From positions 1 to 35,563 of the forward strand of contig CAZBWH010000029.1 in NCBI GenBank assembly GCA_964495595.1: a stretch of DNA of 35,563 nucleotides. The letters are read 5' to 3'. Shown here piece after piece: positions 21,807 through 30,861 of this stretch. The notes under the pieces were generated by a model. It was not told the DNA's origin, did no database searches, and saw only the letters and a list, made by a program, of their open reading frames with translations. Position 1 is the stretch's first letter. Each line of letters starts with the position of its first letter. The DNA is from CALMFQ01 sp964495595. GTDB taxonomy: Bacteria > Pseudomonadota > Gammaproteobacteria > Burkholderiales > SCOH01. The position numbers and the translations under genes were made by a program.

Positions 21807-22979
21807 ATGAATGCAAAACTCGTTAGTCTAGGTCTGCTGCTGGCCGGTTGCACTTCGGTACCGCAACAGCCTCCGGCCAAAGTCGCCCAGCCAGAGCCGC
21901 CGGCTCCACCTCGTGCCATCTGGGCAGAACAAGCCTGGCCAGACCTGGCACCGTGGCAAGCCAGCGAGCTCAGGCCAGGGCTGCAAGCGCTGGGGCAATC
22001 GTGCAAGGCCATGGCGCGCAAACCGGCTTGGCGCGAGATCTGCAGCCAATGGCCGCGCCTGGTGGATGCCGACCCTGCGGCGGTACGTCAGTGGCTGGCG
22101 CAGCACTTTCGCCTGTTCCAGATGCGTACTTCCGATGGTACATCGAGCGGCTTGGTCACCGGTTACTACGAACCCTTGCTGCAGGGCGACCGGCAAGCGG
22201 GAAAGCTGGCACGCTATCCGCTTTATGCGGTTCCCAACGATCTGTTGACCATCGAGCTCGGCGATGTTTACCCCGAATTGAAAGGCATGCGTTTGCGCGG
22301 CCGCCTGAACGGGCGGAAGGTGCAGCCATATCCTGCGCGCGCTCAGATCGAAGCCGGCCAGGCAGAAGGTCTGGCCGGCAAGGAGCTTGCCTGGGTGACC
22401 GATGCCGTCGAGCTGTTTTTTCTGCAGATTCAGGGATCAGGGCGTATTCAGTTACCCGACGGTAGCCATTTGAGGGTGGGCTACGCCGACCAGAATGGTC
22501 ACCCCTACAAGGCGATTGGCAAGGTGTTGGTCGAGCAGGGCATGCTGGCGCCTGGCCAGGTGTCAATGCAGAGCATTCAGGCCTGGGCCCGGGCCAACCC
22601 CGACAAATTGCAGGCAGTGCTGGACAGCAATCCGAGTTATGTATTTTTTCGTGAGCTACCTGCAAGCCAGGATGGCCCCCCCGGTGCGCAGGGGGTGCCA
22701 TTGACCGCGGAGGGCAGCATTGCGGTTGACCCGCGCCATGTTCCTCTGGGCACGCCAGTCTGGCTGGAGACAACCTACCCCGGCAGTGCAAGACCCTTGC
22801 GTCGGCTGGTGGTCGCCCAGGATACCGGTGGCGCCATTCGCGGCGTGATCCGGGCCGATTTTTTCTGGGGGTTCGGCCCCGAAGCCGGCCGACAGGCGGG
22901 TGCAATGAAGCAGGCGGGGGGTATGTGGGTGCTTTGGCCGCGGGAGATTCCGTTACCGGCAGAGCATTCCCAAGGCTGA
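21807..22979 (+). CDS. mltA: Membrane-bound lytic murein transglycosylase A
   Basis: Outer-membrane lipoprotein that cleaves peptidoglycan glycan strands to 1,6-anhydro-muropeptides. 390 residues. Lipoprotein signal MNAKLVSLGLLLAGC with lipobox LAGC. MltA domain: SGLVTGYYEPLLQG, FFLQIQGSGRIQLPDG, VGYADQNGHPYKAIG, and the C-terminal 3D domain with AQDTGGAIRG and ADFFWGFGPEAG, which carry the catalytic aspartates. Start: ATG 21807 gives a proper lipoprotein N-terminus but has no Shine-Dalgarno because the porin terminator abuts it; an alternative GTG at 21780 lies inside the hairpin. Either the gene is translated from read-through mRNA or an unusual initiation is used. Confidence 0.94.
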   Translation: MNAKLVSLGLLLAGCTSVPQQPPAKVAQPEPPAPPRAIWAEQAWPDLAPWQASELRPGLQALGQSCKAMARKPAWREICSQWPRLVDADPAAVRQWLAQHFRLFQMRTSDGTSSGLVTGYYEPLLQGDRQAGKLARYPLYAVPNDLLTIELGDVYPELKGMRLRGRLNGRKVQPYPARAQIEAGQAEGLAGKELAWVTDAVELFFLQIQGSGRIQLPDGSHLRVGYADQNGHPYKAIGKVLVEQGMLAPGQVSMQSIQAWARANPDKLQAVLDSNPSYVFFRELPASQDGPPGAQGVPLTAEGSIAVDPRHVPLGTPVWLETTYPGSARPLRRLVVAQDTGGAIRGVIRADFFWGFGPEAGRQAGAMKQAGGMWVLWPREIPLPAEHSQG

Positions 22980-23359
22980 CTGGCTTGTTTCGTGGCCTGT
23001 GCCTTCTCTTGGGAGAAGCGGTCCATATTTGCCCGTTTTCCCACTCGGCTCGCGACGATCGCTCAAATCCGACAGGCGGCTGGAAATCAGGCCTGGCTGA
23101 CTTTCGGTGGGCGGTTCGTTGACGCACGATTTGTGAAGCCTGTATCAACAGAACCGGGGTTTATTGACTACACTTAAAGTAGATTCTTAAGCTGTTGGTG
23201 TAGCAGGCGGTCGCGGTTATATAATTGCTGCCGGAGTGTCATGTCCGGCTTGTCGAATGCCTGTAGGCCGCCCGAATGGTTGGGTGGTCGCATGTTTTTG
23301 TTTTTTATATTCTGATATTGTAATATTAATATTACGAGACCCGTATGGAGGGGCTTTCA
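22980..23359. other. 380-bp intergenic region upstream of pbpG, AT-rich in its second half
   Basis: No gene is recognised. The second half drops well below the surrounding GC. It holds TATAAT at 23220-23225 (TTGGTG at 23195-23200 is a poor -35, spacer 19), a small hairpin GCCGGA...TCCGGC (23230-23249), a T-rich tract (23294-23310) and the palindrome at 23320-23335. It most likely carries the pbpG promoter. Confidence 0.5.
23320..23335. promoter_or_regulatory. Perfect 16-bp palindrome upstream of pbpG
   Basis: GTAATATTAATATTAC is identical to its reverse complement. It ends 24 bp before the pbpG start codon and 10 bp before the GGAGGGG ribosome site. All-AT core in a GC-rich genome suggests an operator; the binding protein is unknown. 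Confidence 0.5.
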
Positions 23360-24412
23360 ATGAAAATCCGTTCCGGACTGGCCATGTTTGCTCTGCTAGC
23401 CTTTTCCTTGGCGATGCCCGCTGTGGCGGAGGCTGCGCCTGTTGGAAAGAAACAGGTGAACGCAGTGAAGGTGGTGAAGAAAGAAGCCAGGCGTGCGGCC
23501 CCCGCACGCAAAAAAGTACAGTATTCCTCGCGCAAGAAAGTGACCCGTCACGCCAGCGTGGCGGGTAAAAAGGCGTTGCGCCGGGTGGTTGCCCAGGAGC
23601 CATTCAAGCAGCAGCTGTCGATTGCCGACGACGTGGCACCCGAAGTGTTGCAATTGTTTTCCAGTGCTGCCGTGGTATTTAACGAGAGCAACGGGGAGGT
23701 GCTGTTTTCCAAAAACAATACCGCACCGATGCCGATTGCGTCGATCACCAAACTGATGACGGCAATGGTGGTGCTGGATGCCAAGTTGCCGATGGATGAG
23801 GTGATTACCATCGACGAGGCGGATGTCGATACCTTGCGCAATACGGGCTCCCGTTTGCCGGTAGGGACGGCGCTGACCCGTGCCGAAGTGATGCTGCTGG
23901 CGCTGATGTCGTCGGAAAACCGGGCGGCAGCGGCCTTGGCGCGGTCGTATCCGGGTGGTACGCAGGCGTTTGTGGCGCGAATGAACCGCAAGGCACAGGC
24001 GATCGGGATGCGAAACGCCCGGTTTTATGATTCAACCGGGTTGAATGGCGGTAATGTCGCCACGGCAGCCGATCTGGTGTCGTTGGTTCAGGCAGCGCAT
24101 GATTACCCCGAAATCCGCCAGTTTTCCACCACCCCGTCGCACGAACTGGTTCTCGCCAGCGGCCGCCGGCTGCACTACCACAACACCAATGCGCTGGTGA
24201 AAAACGAGGATTGGCAGATCGGGTTGCAGAAAACCGGATTCATCAACGAGGCCGGCAAGTGTGTGGTCATGCAGGCGACGATTGCCAATACACCGCTGGT
24301 GATTGTATTGCTGGATTCTGACGGCAAGTATCAGCGGCTGGCCGATGCCAACCGGATCAAGCGCTGGCTGGAAGCTGGAGGCGGTGCGCGCAAGCTGGTT
24401 GCCAAGGGTTGA
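23360..24412 (+). CDS. pbpG: D-alanyl-D-alanine endopeptidase, PBP7/8 type
   Basis: Periplasmic low-molecular-weight penicillin-binding protein that cuts cross-linked peptidoglycan. 350 residues. Signal peptide MKIRSGLAMFALLAFSLAMP followed by AVAEA. A strongly basic linker follows (29-80, rich in Lys/Arg), probably for contact with murein or anionic polymers. Catalytic motifs: SITK (128-131, Ser128 nucleophile), SEN (185-187), KTG (291-293). The domain is S11 peptidase only, with no C-terminal PBP5 extension, matching PbpG. Start ATG 23360 with GGAGGGG about 8 bp upstream. Confidence 0.93.
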   Translation: MKIRSGLAMFALLAFSLAMPAVAEAAPVGKKQVNAVKVVKKEARRAAPARKKVQYSSRKKVTRHASVAGKKALRRVVAQEPFKQQLSIADDVAPEVLQLFSSAAVVFNESNGEVLFSKNNTAPMPIASITKLMTAMVVLDAKLPMDEVITIDEADVDTLRNTGSRLPVGTALTRAEVMLLALMSSENRAAAALARSYPGGTQAFVARMNRKAQAIGMRNARFYDSTGLNGGNVATAADLVSLVQAAHDYPEIRQFSTTPSHELVLASGRRLHYHNTNALVKNEDWQIGLQKTGFINEAGKCVVMQATIANTPLVIVLLDSDGKYQRLADANRIKRWLEAGGGARKLVAKG

Positions 24413-24443
24413 ACCTGATTGGATCTGGTTTTGAACTGACATG

Positions 24444-24469
24444 ACAAGGGCCGCAAATGCGGCCCTTGT
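24444..24469. terminator. Bidirectional hairpin between pbpG and fbpC
   Basis: ACAAGGGCCGCA (24444-24455), loop AA, TGCGGCCCTTGT (24458-24469). Perfect 12-bp stem between convergent genes, without a long T run on either side. Confidence 0.75.
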
Positions 24470-24478
24470 GCTTGGTGC

Positions 24479-25534
24479 TCAGCGTTTGAAGGCGATGACG
24501 TGGTCGATCTGTAGCCGGATGCCGATTTTTTCGCCAATGGCGTGGTCGTGATGGCTGGGTACCAGGGACAGTACTTCGCTGCCATTATCCAGTTGCAGGG
24601 TGTAGAGAAACTCGGCGCCACGGAAGGTCTTGCGCAGTACTGTGGCCTGCACCGGGCTGGCGTCGTCGTGCTGGATGTCATCGGGGCGGATCAGTACGTC
24701 GGCGGTGCAGCCGGGGCAGCAGTCGTACGGGGCTGGGCCCTGGATACAGCCCAGCTCGATGTTGAGTGTGCCATCGTTGCCGACGATGCCGGGAACCAGT
24801 GTACCTTCGCCGATGAAGTCTGCCACGAAGCGGTCGGCCGGCCGGTGATAGAGGTCGTAGGGGGTCGCCCATTGGGCGATGCGGCCCTGGTGAACGATAC
24901 CGATCATGTCGGCAATCGCAAAGGCCTCTTCCTGATCGTGGGTGACCAGAATGGCGGTGATGCCTTCGTGCTTGAGCAGGTCGCGGATGTCTTGCCCCAG
25001 CCGTTTGCGCAGATCTACATCGAGGTTGGAAAAGGGTTCGTCCATCAGTAGCAACGAAGGGCGAGGGGCCAGCGCCCTGGCCAGCGCCACCCGTTGCTGC
25101 TGGCCGCCGGACAACTGGTGCGGGTAGCGGTTGGCCAGCGGTGCCAGTCCAATCAGCTCAAGCAGTTCACTGCTGCGGCGCAGGCGTTCGGCGCGGGGCT
25201 GGCGGTGCAGGCCAAAGGCGATGTTGTCGTGGATGGTCAGGTGCGGAAACAGGGCGTAATCCTGAAACACCATGCCAATGCCGCGTTGGGCGGCGGGAAC
25301 CTGATGCGCCGGGCCGAACAGGGTCTGGCCATTGAGCCGGATCGTGCCGCCGGTCGGGGTTTCAAAGCCAGCCAGACAACGCAGTACCGTGGTCTTGCCG
25401 CAGCCGGAGGGGCCTAGCAGGCAGCCGATGCGGGCTTCGCCAAGCGCGAAGCTGATGTCGTCGACAATGGTACGCTGGCCGTAGTGATGGCGCAGGTGGT
25501 CAACCTGCAGGTAGGTCGGATGGGGGGGGGGCAT
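24479..25534 (-). CDS. fbpC: Ferric iron ABC transporter, ATP-binding protein
   Basis: ATPase of the Fe3+ importer, 351 residues. Walker A GPSGCGKT (41-48), Q-loop VFQDYALFPH, signature LSGGQQQR (141-148), Walker B LLLMDEP (161-167), H-loop VTHDQEEA, and a C-terminal TOBE-type regulatory domain with cysteines (CIQGPAPYDCCPGC) that is typical of FbpC-like proteins. The ATG shares its A with the fbpB stop (TGATG), giving translational coupling. Codons 2-5 form a run of ten C, which could slip and switch the frame off. The frame continues upstream only as an antisense-like shadow of fbpB. Confidence 0.93.
   Translation of the reverse strand: MPPPHPTYLQVDHLRHHYGQRTIVDDISFALGEARIGCLLGPSGCGKTTVLRCLAGFETPTGGTIRLNGQTLFGPAHQVPAAQRGIGMVFQDYALFPHLTIHDNIAFGLHRQPRAERLRRSSELLELIGLAPLANRYPHQLSGGQQQRVALARALAPRPSLLLMDEPFSNLDVDLRKRLGQDIRDLLKHEGITAILVTHDQEEAFAIADMIGIVHQGRIAQWATPYDLYHRPADRFVADFIGEGTLVPGIVGNDGTLNIELGCIQGPAPYDCCPGCTADVLIRPDDIQHDDASPVQATVLRKTFRGAEFLYTLQLDNGSEVLSLVPSHHDHAIGEKIGIRLQIDHVIAFKR
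25522..25531 (-). repeat. Homopolymer of ten C directly after the fbpC start codon
   Basis: Plus strand shows ten consecutive G; on the coding strand ATG is followed by C10 encoding Pro-Pro-Pro and the first base of His. Tracts of this length are known phase-variation sites in Neisseria; a function here is inferred. Confidence 0.7.
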
Positions 25535-27213
25535 CAGGATATGTCGCTCGTTCGCATCAACAGAATGACTGGCAGCAAGCCTACCAGCACCAGGGCGACC
25601 GCAGGCAGGGCGGCCCGTTCCCATTCTCCTTCGGAGGTCATCTCGAATACGCGGATGGCCAGCGTATCCCAGCCGAACGGCCGGGTCATCAGGGTGATCG
25701 GCATTTCTTTCATCACGTCGACGAACACCAGCAATGCGGCCGTACTCAGCCCGCCGCGCAGCATGGGCAGGTGTAGTCGGCGCATCAGCGTCAGCCCGGT
25801 AGCCCCTAGCCCTCGCGCGGCGTCTTCCTGATGCCGGGTAATGCGCTGCAGGGCGGCTTCGACTGGCTGAACGCCAACAGCCAGGAAGCGGGCGGTGTAG
25901 GCGATGAGCATGGCAAACAGGGTGCCGCGAACGATCTGGGAGGGGGGAGGAGTCAGCCATTGGCCGAGCCAGTCGATCAGCAGGTGGTCCAGCCAGGCAG
26001 CTGGAATGAAGGTGCCGACCGCCAGCACTGCACCGGGAACGGCATACCCCAGTGTGGCCAGCCGCATCAGTACGGTCATGCTCCAGTGGCGGTTGTTGCG
26101 TGCCAGCAGGGTGAGCGTGAGGCTGGCGGCAACGATCAGCGCTGCGGCTAGGCCGGACAATAGCAGCGAATGCCAGACAAACTGCAGGTAGCGCTGGTCG
26201 AGATCGCTGGCGACGCTGGCCCAGGCCCAGGCCGCCAGCTGCAGCAGGGGGATGACGAACCCGGCAGCCAATATCAGCAGACACCAGGCACACGCTGCCC
26301 AGGCCCGCCAGCCAGCGAGCAACAAGGGTGGCGCCGGGTCGCTGCGGCCAGTGGCCGTGTATTGCCGCTGGTGGCGCAGCCTGAGTTCGGCCAGCATCAG
26401 CAGCAGGGCCAGCAAGAGCAGCAGCGAAGCGAGTTGGGAGGCCGCAGGCAGCGAAAACATGGCATACCAGGCCTTGTAGATGCCGGAGGTGAAGGTGTCG
26501 TAGTTGAAGGTGGCGACCGTGCCAAAGTCGGCCAGGGTTTCCATCAGCACCAGGCTGACGCCGCCGATGATCCACGGTCGTGCCATCGGTAGTGCCAATC
26601 GGTAAAAGCCCTGGCGGGGGCTGAGCCCCAGCGACTGGGCGACTTCCATCATCCGCCGGCCCTGGGTCTGGAAGGCGTTACGCGCCAGCAGGTAGACGTA
26701 AGGGTAGAGCGCCAGCGACATGACCAGCATGACGCCTCCGCGTGACCGGATGTCTGGCAGCCGGGTGGCGACGCCGTGCTCGCGCAGCAGGGTTTGCAGC
26801 GGGCCGGTGAATTCCAGCAGACCGATCAGCGCAAAGGCCAGCACGTAGGTTGGCATTGCCAGCGGCAGCATCATCGCCCAGTTGAAAAACCGCCAGCCGG
26901 GGAAGCGGCAGGTGGCGGTCAGCCAGGCCAGACTGACGCCTAGGATGCTGGTGCCGACACCCACCCCCAGCAACAGCCAGAGGGTGTTGGCGGCCAGCAT
27001 GGTGAGCTGGGTGTCGATCAGATGCTGCCAGATGTCGCCTGCAGGCTGAAAGACGGCTGAAAGCACCACCCCGACCGGCAGCAGGGTGACCAGCGCGATC
27101 AGCAGGGCGGGCAGGGCGGTAAGGGTGGGTCGTGCTGGAATGATTCGCACCCGGAGCAAGTCTTTCCTGAGGGTCAAAAAAAGCAAGCGGCACTGGTGCA
27201 GCCATTCCGACAC
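25534..27213 (-). CDS. fbpB: Ferric iron ABC transporter, permease
   Basis: Inner-membrane permease with two fused BPD_transp_1 halves, 559 residues, about 12 membrane segments. Each half has an EAA loop: EVAQSLGLSPRQGFYRLALP in the first and DAARGLGATGLTLMRRLHLP in the second. This duplicated layout is characteristic of FbpB/SfuB. The start is uncertain: the GTG at 27213 has no good ribosome site, while a TTG about 50 bp further in is preceded by AGGAAAG and would remove the first ~18 residues. It lies 67 bp after fbpA and overlaps fbpC by 1 bp. Confidence 0.92.
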   Translation of the reverse strand: MSEWLHQCRLLFLTLRKDLLRVRIIPARPTLTALPALLIALVTLLPVGVVLSAVFQPAGDIWQHLIDTQLTMLAANTLWLLLGVGVGTSILGVSLAWLTATCRFPGWRFFNWAMMLPLAMPTYVLAFALIGLLEFTGPLQTLLREHGVATRLPDIRSRGGVMLVMSLALYPYVYLLARNAFQTQGRRMMEVAQSLGLSPRQGFYRLALPMARPWIIGGVSLVLMETLADFGTVATFNYDTFTSGIYKAWYAMFSLPAASQLASLLLLLALLLMLAELRLRHQRQYTATGRSDPAPPLLLAGWRAWAACAWCLLILAAGFVIPLLQLAAWAWASVASDLDQRYLQFVWHSLLLSGLAAALIVAASLTLTLLARNNRHWSMTVLMRLATLGYAVPGAVLAVGTFIPAAWLDHLLIDWLGQWLTPPPSQIVRGTLFAMLIAYTARFLAVGVQPVEAALQRITRHQEDAARGLGATGLTLMRRLHLPMLRGGLSTAALLVFVDVMKEMPITLMTRPFGWDTLAIRVFEMTSEGEWERAALPAVALVLVGLLPVILLMRTSDIS

Positions 27214-27280
27214 GCTGCTGGCACCGCCCGGTCAGTCTGCCTGGAAATGATACCTGACCGATGGTGCTGGCGGGAGGTGG

Positions 27281-28270
27281 TCAGCGATATCCGGCCCGAT
27301 CCATCAGGCGGGTGGCGGCAATCTGGTTTTCACCGGCACGATTGACGTTGATCTGGTTCTGCTTGAAGTTGCCCCAGCTTGCCACAACGGCATCGGGTTT
27401 CACTTTCGGGTTGGCCGGATATTCGAGGTTGATGTCAGCGACCAGATTCTGTGCCTTGTCGCTCGCCATCCACTCGATCAGGCGGATGGCGCCTTTTTCA
27501 TTCTTGGCGTGGCGGGTGACGCCGGCGCCGGAGATATTGACGTGGGTGCCGGTGCTTTGCTGATTGGCCCAGAACAGGCCCAGCGGCAAGGCCGGTTTTT
27601 TCTCGATCAGGCGGCCGAAATAATAGGTATTGGCGATGCCGACATCACACTGGCCAGCGGCAATGGCTTCCAGCATCTTGGTATCGTCCGGCAGTGGGTC
27701 GGTGGCCAGGTTGGCCACCCAGCCCTTGACCATCTGCTCGGTGTGCGCTTCGCCATGTTCGGCGATCAGCATGCCGACCAGCGACTGGTTGTACACTTTT
27801 TTCGAGGTGCGCAGGCAGAGCTTACCCTTCCATTTCGGCAGCGCCAGATCTTCGTAAGTCGACAGATCGGCTGGCTTGACCCGTGCCTTGTTGAAAAAAA
27901 TCGTTCGGGCACGCACCGACAGGCCGAACCATTGGTTCTGCGGGTCGCGCAGGTGGGCAGGAATGGCGGCTGTCAGCGCGGTTGACTGCACTGGCCGCAA
28001 CAGGCCTGCGCTGGCCGCCGCCCAGAGGTTGCCGGCGTCGACGGTCAGCAGTACATCAGCCGGCGTGTTGGCGCCTTCAATTTTCAGCTTTTCCAGCAGC
28101 GGGCCTTCCTTGTCGGTAATGAAGCGCACCTCGATGCCGGTTTCCTTGGTAAAGGCGTCGAACAAGGGTTTGATCAACTGTTCGTTACGGGCAGAATAGA
28201 CGGTGACGCTTTCGGCATGGGCCAGCGGGGCCAGCAGGGACAGGGATAGCAGGGCAGCGATTCGGCTCAC
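27281..28270 (-). CDS. fbpA: Ferric iron ABC transporter, periplasmic binding protein
   Basis: Periplasmic Fe3+-binding protein of the transferrin-like fold, 329 residues. Signal peptide MSRIAALLSLSLLAPLAHA, then ESVTVYSARNEQLIKPL. The adjacent iron-ligand tyrosines are in IANTYYFGR (Tyr216, Tyr217), and VTVDAGNLW-like sequence is also typical. Start is a GTG with GGAG about 9 bp upstream; no ATG would retain the signal peptide. First gene of fbpABC, driven by the Fur-controlled promoter at 28306-28335. Confidence 0.94.
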   Translation of the reverse strand: MSRIAALLSLSLLAPLAHAESVTVYSARNEQLIKPLFDAFTKETGIEVRFITDKEGPLLEKLKIEGANTPADVLLTVDAGNLWAAASAGLLRPVQSTALTAAIPAHLRDPQNQWFGLSVRARTIFFNKARVKPADLSTYEDLALPKWKGKLCLRTSKKVYNQSLVGMLIAEHGEAHTEQMVKGWVANLATDPLPDDTKMLEAIAAGQCDVGIANTYYFGRLIEKKPALPLGLFWANQQSTGTHVNISGAGVTRHAKNEKGAIRLIEWMASDKAQNLVADINLEYPANPKVKPDAVVASWGNFKQNQINVNRAGENQIAATRLMDRAGYR

Positions 28271-28305
28271 GATGGATGGCTCCGTTTGTCAGGATACAAA
28301 ACCGA

Positions 28306-28335
28306 ATTTAACTACAAATGATAATGGTTATCAAT
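28306..28335 (-). promoter_or_regulatory. fbpABC promoter with overlapping Fur box
   Basis: Minus strand -35 TTGATA (28329-28334), 17-bp spacer, -10 TTAAAT (28306-28311). The Fur box 28317-28335 (AATGATAATGGTTATCAAT) carries a 7-1-7 inverted repeat with one mismatch and matches 13 of 15 bases of ATGATAATCATTATC. Iron-loaded Fur would block the -35 and spacer. Confidence 0.88.
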
Positions 28336-28395
28336 GCATAAATGCAAAAAAGAGGCGAGCGGGTCGTTCCGGGTGGGCCTGAGCCGTAGGCCGTT

Positions 28396-29658
28396 TCAGA
28401 ATGCAATCAGGGACACCGTAACCAGCATGCCGGTGACTGAGGCTGCCATGGCGGGCAGGCAGCGTTTGGCGAAGCTCCAGCCGCCGATCGACAGGATCAG
28501 CCCTTGCTTGAACAGGGTGTTGGCGGTGACGGCCAGCGCAATCGCCATCAGCATCACCGGCAGATCGAGTCGGCCCTGACTGGCCAGCCGCATGCTGGAT
28601 AGCGAGATGGCATCGACATCGGTCAGTCCGGAGGCGAACGCTACGAGATACAAGCCGCGGCTGCCGGCGATATCGCTCAGCCAGGCGGCGCAGAACAGTA
28701 CCACGCTGTACAGGGCTGCAAAGGTAAAGGCAATCTTCAGATCGGCGGGGTTGCGGATTTCCGGCGAGGTGATGACTTCGTGTTCATCGCGCCATTGCAG
28801 TCCGGCGACTACCAGCCCGGCGGCCAGCCCGGCTCCCATCATGGTGAGTAGGGGGCGGGCGGCGGCAGGGGCGACAAGCAGGCCAACGATCCCCAGCCGG
28901 GCGAACACGGTCAGGTTGGCCAGCACGATGATGGTGGAGGCGAACCGGTCCAGTTGACGGTTGTCGTGGGCCTGGCGAGCGTAGGTGAGGGTGGTGGCGG
29001 TGCTCGAGGCCAGTCCGCCCAGAATGCCGAGTACCGGTGCGCTCAGCCGTTCGCCGAATATCCGCAGGCTGACAAAGCCGGCCAGTCCGACGCCGGAAAT
29101 CAGCACGACCATCATCCAGGTCTGGTATGGGTTGAACGCCTGGTAAGGGCCGAAATCCTGGTTGGGCAGAATGGGCAGGATAATGAAGCTGAGCGCACAG
29201 AACTGCAGGATCGACAGCAGGTCGTGCCGGCTCATGTGGCGCGACATGCTGGATAGCTCGCTTTTGAAATACAGCAGCAGGGTGGCGCAGATGCCGAGCA
29301 TGACGGCCAGAGTGCGGTTGTCGTACCAGCACAGCACACCCAGGCCAAAGCACAGCAGCAGGGCGATCTGGGTGGTGGTGCCGGGGTCGCGGTTTTGCGG
29401 CCGCATCAGGAAATACGAGCTGGTGATGGCCACTGCCACGCCGGCCAGCGCCACGCCCAGCAGCATCGGTGTGTGGGTCAGGTCTGCCAGCATTGCCGCC
29501 AGAGTGCCCCACATGGCAGTGAGGGCAAAGGTGCGCAGCCCGGCATTGGCCGCCGGACTGCGTTCGCGCTCCAGGCCCATCAGCAGGCCAATCGCCAGGC
29601 TGGTGGCAAAGGCCGGCAGCGATGCCAGCTCGGTATTCTCAAACAGGGACAGGCTCAT
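28396..29658 (-). CDS. MgtC/SapB N-terminal plus DUF4010 membrane protein
   Basis: 420 residues, about 12 membrane segments. N-terminal MgtC/SapB-like part: LASLPAFATSLAIGLLMGLERERS, then AGLRTFALTAMWG. The C-terminal DUF4010 part contains LGGLASSTATTLTYAR and YLVAFASGLTDVDAISLS, the usual conserved blocks. Function in ion or acid homeostasis is suggested for the family but not shown. It lies 30 bp downstream of the AI-2E family gene and is probably co-transcribed with it. Confidence 0.85.
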   Translation of the reverse strand: MSLSLFENTELASLPAFATSLAIGLLMGLERERSPAANAGLRTFALTAMWGTLAAMLADLTHTPMLLGVALAGVAVAITSSYFLMRPQNRDPGTTTQIALLLCFGLGVLCWYDNRTLAVMLGICATLLLYFKSELSSMSRHMSRHDLLSILQFCALSFIILPILPNQDFGPYQAFNPYQTWMMVVLISGVGLAGFVSLRIFGERLSAPVLGILGGLASSTATTLTYARQAHDNRQLDRFASTIIVLANLTVFARLGIVGLLVAPAAARPLLTMMGAGLAAGLVVAGLQWRDEHEVITSPEIRNPADLKIAFTFAALYSVVLFCAAWLSDIAGSRGLYLVAFASGLTDVDAISLSSMRLASQGRLDLPVMLMAIALAVTANTLFKQGLILSIGGWSFAKRCLPAMAASVTGMLVTVSLIAF

Positions 29659-29688
29659 GCACAGACCTTTGCAAACGACGTGGGCGCT

Positions 29689-30741
29689 TTATTCTAGGCG
29701 ATGGGCCGGGGCGGCGGTGTCGGCGGATGCCGGAGGCGTTGCCTGGTCCCACGCCAGCCATTCGGCCTTCAGCCAGGCGTAGAACACGGGTGCCGCCACC
29801 ACGCCCACGATGCCCAGCAGCCGTTCCATGATGACCATCGCAATCAGCAGCTCCCAAACCCGTGCATTGATCCGACTGCCGACGATTTTGGCATTGATGA
29901 AGTATTCCAGCTTGTGGATCACGATCAGGAACAGCAAGGCACCGACAGCCGCGATAACTGACACATTCAGCGCAATCACGAAAATCGCCGTGTTGGAAAT
30001 CAGGTTGCCGATCACCGGCAGCAGGCCGGCAAAGAACGTGACTGCAATCAGCGTCTTGGTGAGCGGCAGATGCACCCCCAGCAAAGGCAGGATGCCCAGC
30101 AGGAATATGCCGGTGGCCGCGGTGTTGATCAGCGAAATCCGCACCTGGGCCGTGGCCACTTGCCAGAATGCCAGCCGCAGGGCTGAAAGCTGCGTCAGCA
30201 GCAGTCGGCTGAGCGGGCGCTGTTGATGGGTTTGCACCAGGCCATCCAGTGCCACCAGCCCACCCAGAATGATGCCTACCAGCGCCAGTCCCAGGCTGGC
30301 CAGTGCGCCGAGGCTGAACGACCCGAGGTCGGCCGCGTGAGTGGTCAGCCATTCCGCTGCCCGTGCCAGCAATGCCTGCTGCTGCGGCAGCTCCTGCTGT
30401 AGCCGGTGCGGCAGCCAGCCGCGTGCCGAGGCAAGAATTTCGCCCATCTTGCGCATCAGATCGTGAATGCCGTTGTCGTCCCCCAGCAGCCAGTGGATGC
30501 CCGTTGCCAGCAACAGCAACACCGCCAGCACGACCAGCGCCACCAGCATCACGGCCAGCCAGCGTGAGCGCTGGTGCCGGGCCGGGTGTACCGTCCAGCG
30601 GTCAGCCAGCGCCACGATCAGCGAATAGGTCAGCAATGCGGTGTAAAGGGGAATCAGCAGGCCCAGCCGGGTGCCGGCCAGAAACAGCAGGCAACAGAAC
30701 AGGAAGGCGGTAAAACGGTGGTGCTGGCTGGGCAGGGTCAT
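29689..30741 (-). CDS. AI-2E family transporter (PerM-like)
   Basis: 350 residues, about eight membrane segments with a central soluble region. The C-terminal family block is clear: KLEYFINAKIVGSRINARVW then ELLIAMVIMERLLGIVGVVAAPVFYAWLK. Named after the E. coli TqsA autoinducer-2 exporter, but most members have other or unknown cargo, some acting as Na+/H+ antiporters. First gene of a likely two-gene unit with the DUF4010 gene. Confidence 0.85.
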   Translation of the reverse strand: MTLPSQHHRFTAFLFCCLLFLAGTRLGLLIPLYTALLTYSLIVALADRWTVHPARHQRSRWLAVMLVALVVLAVLLLLATGIHWLLGDDNGIHDLMRKMGEILASARGWLPHRLQQELPQQQALLARAAEWLTTHAADLGSFSLGALASLGLALVGIILGGLVALDGLVQTHQQRPLSRLLLTQLSALRLAFWQVATAQVRISLINTAATGIFLLGILPLLGVHLPLTKTLIAVTFFAGLLPVIGNLISNTAIFVIALNVSVIAAVGALLFLIVIHKLEYFINAKIVGSRINARVWELLIAMVIMERLLGIVGVVAAPVFYAWLKAEWLAWDQATPPASADTAAPAHRLE

Positions 30742-30861
30742 TGTTCAGGCGGGGCTTGGGTGCAGCCCGCATGGTAGCCGGTTGCCGGACCTGCTGCCAC
30801 CGCCAATCGCCGTTCGGATCGGAACCGGGCTGCAGGCCGCGTCCCCATTGGCGCCCAGCCG

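Noticed and set aside
25535..26575. N-terminal extension of the fbpC frame by 347 codons
   Set aside because: It is an alternate frame of fbpB on the same strand; the ABC domain begins right after the ATG at 25534.
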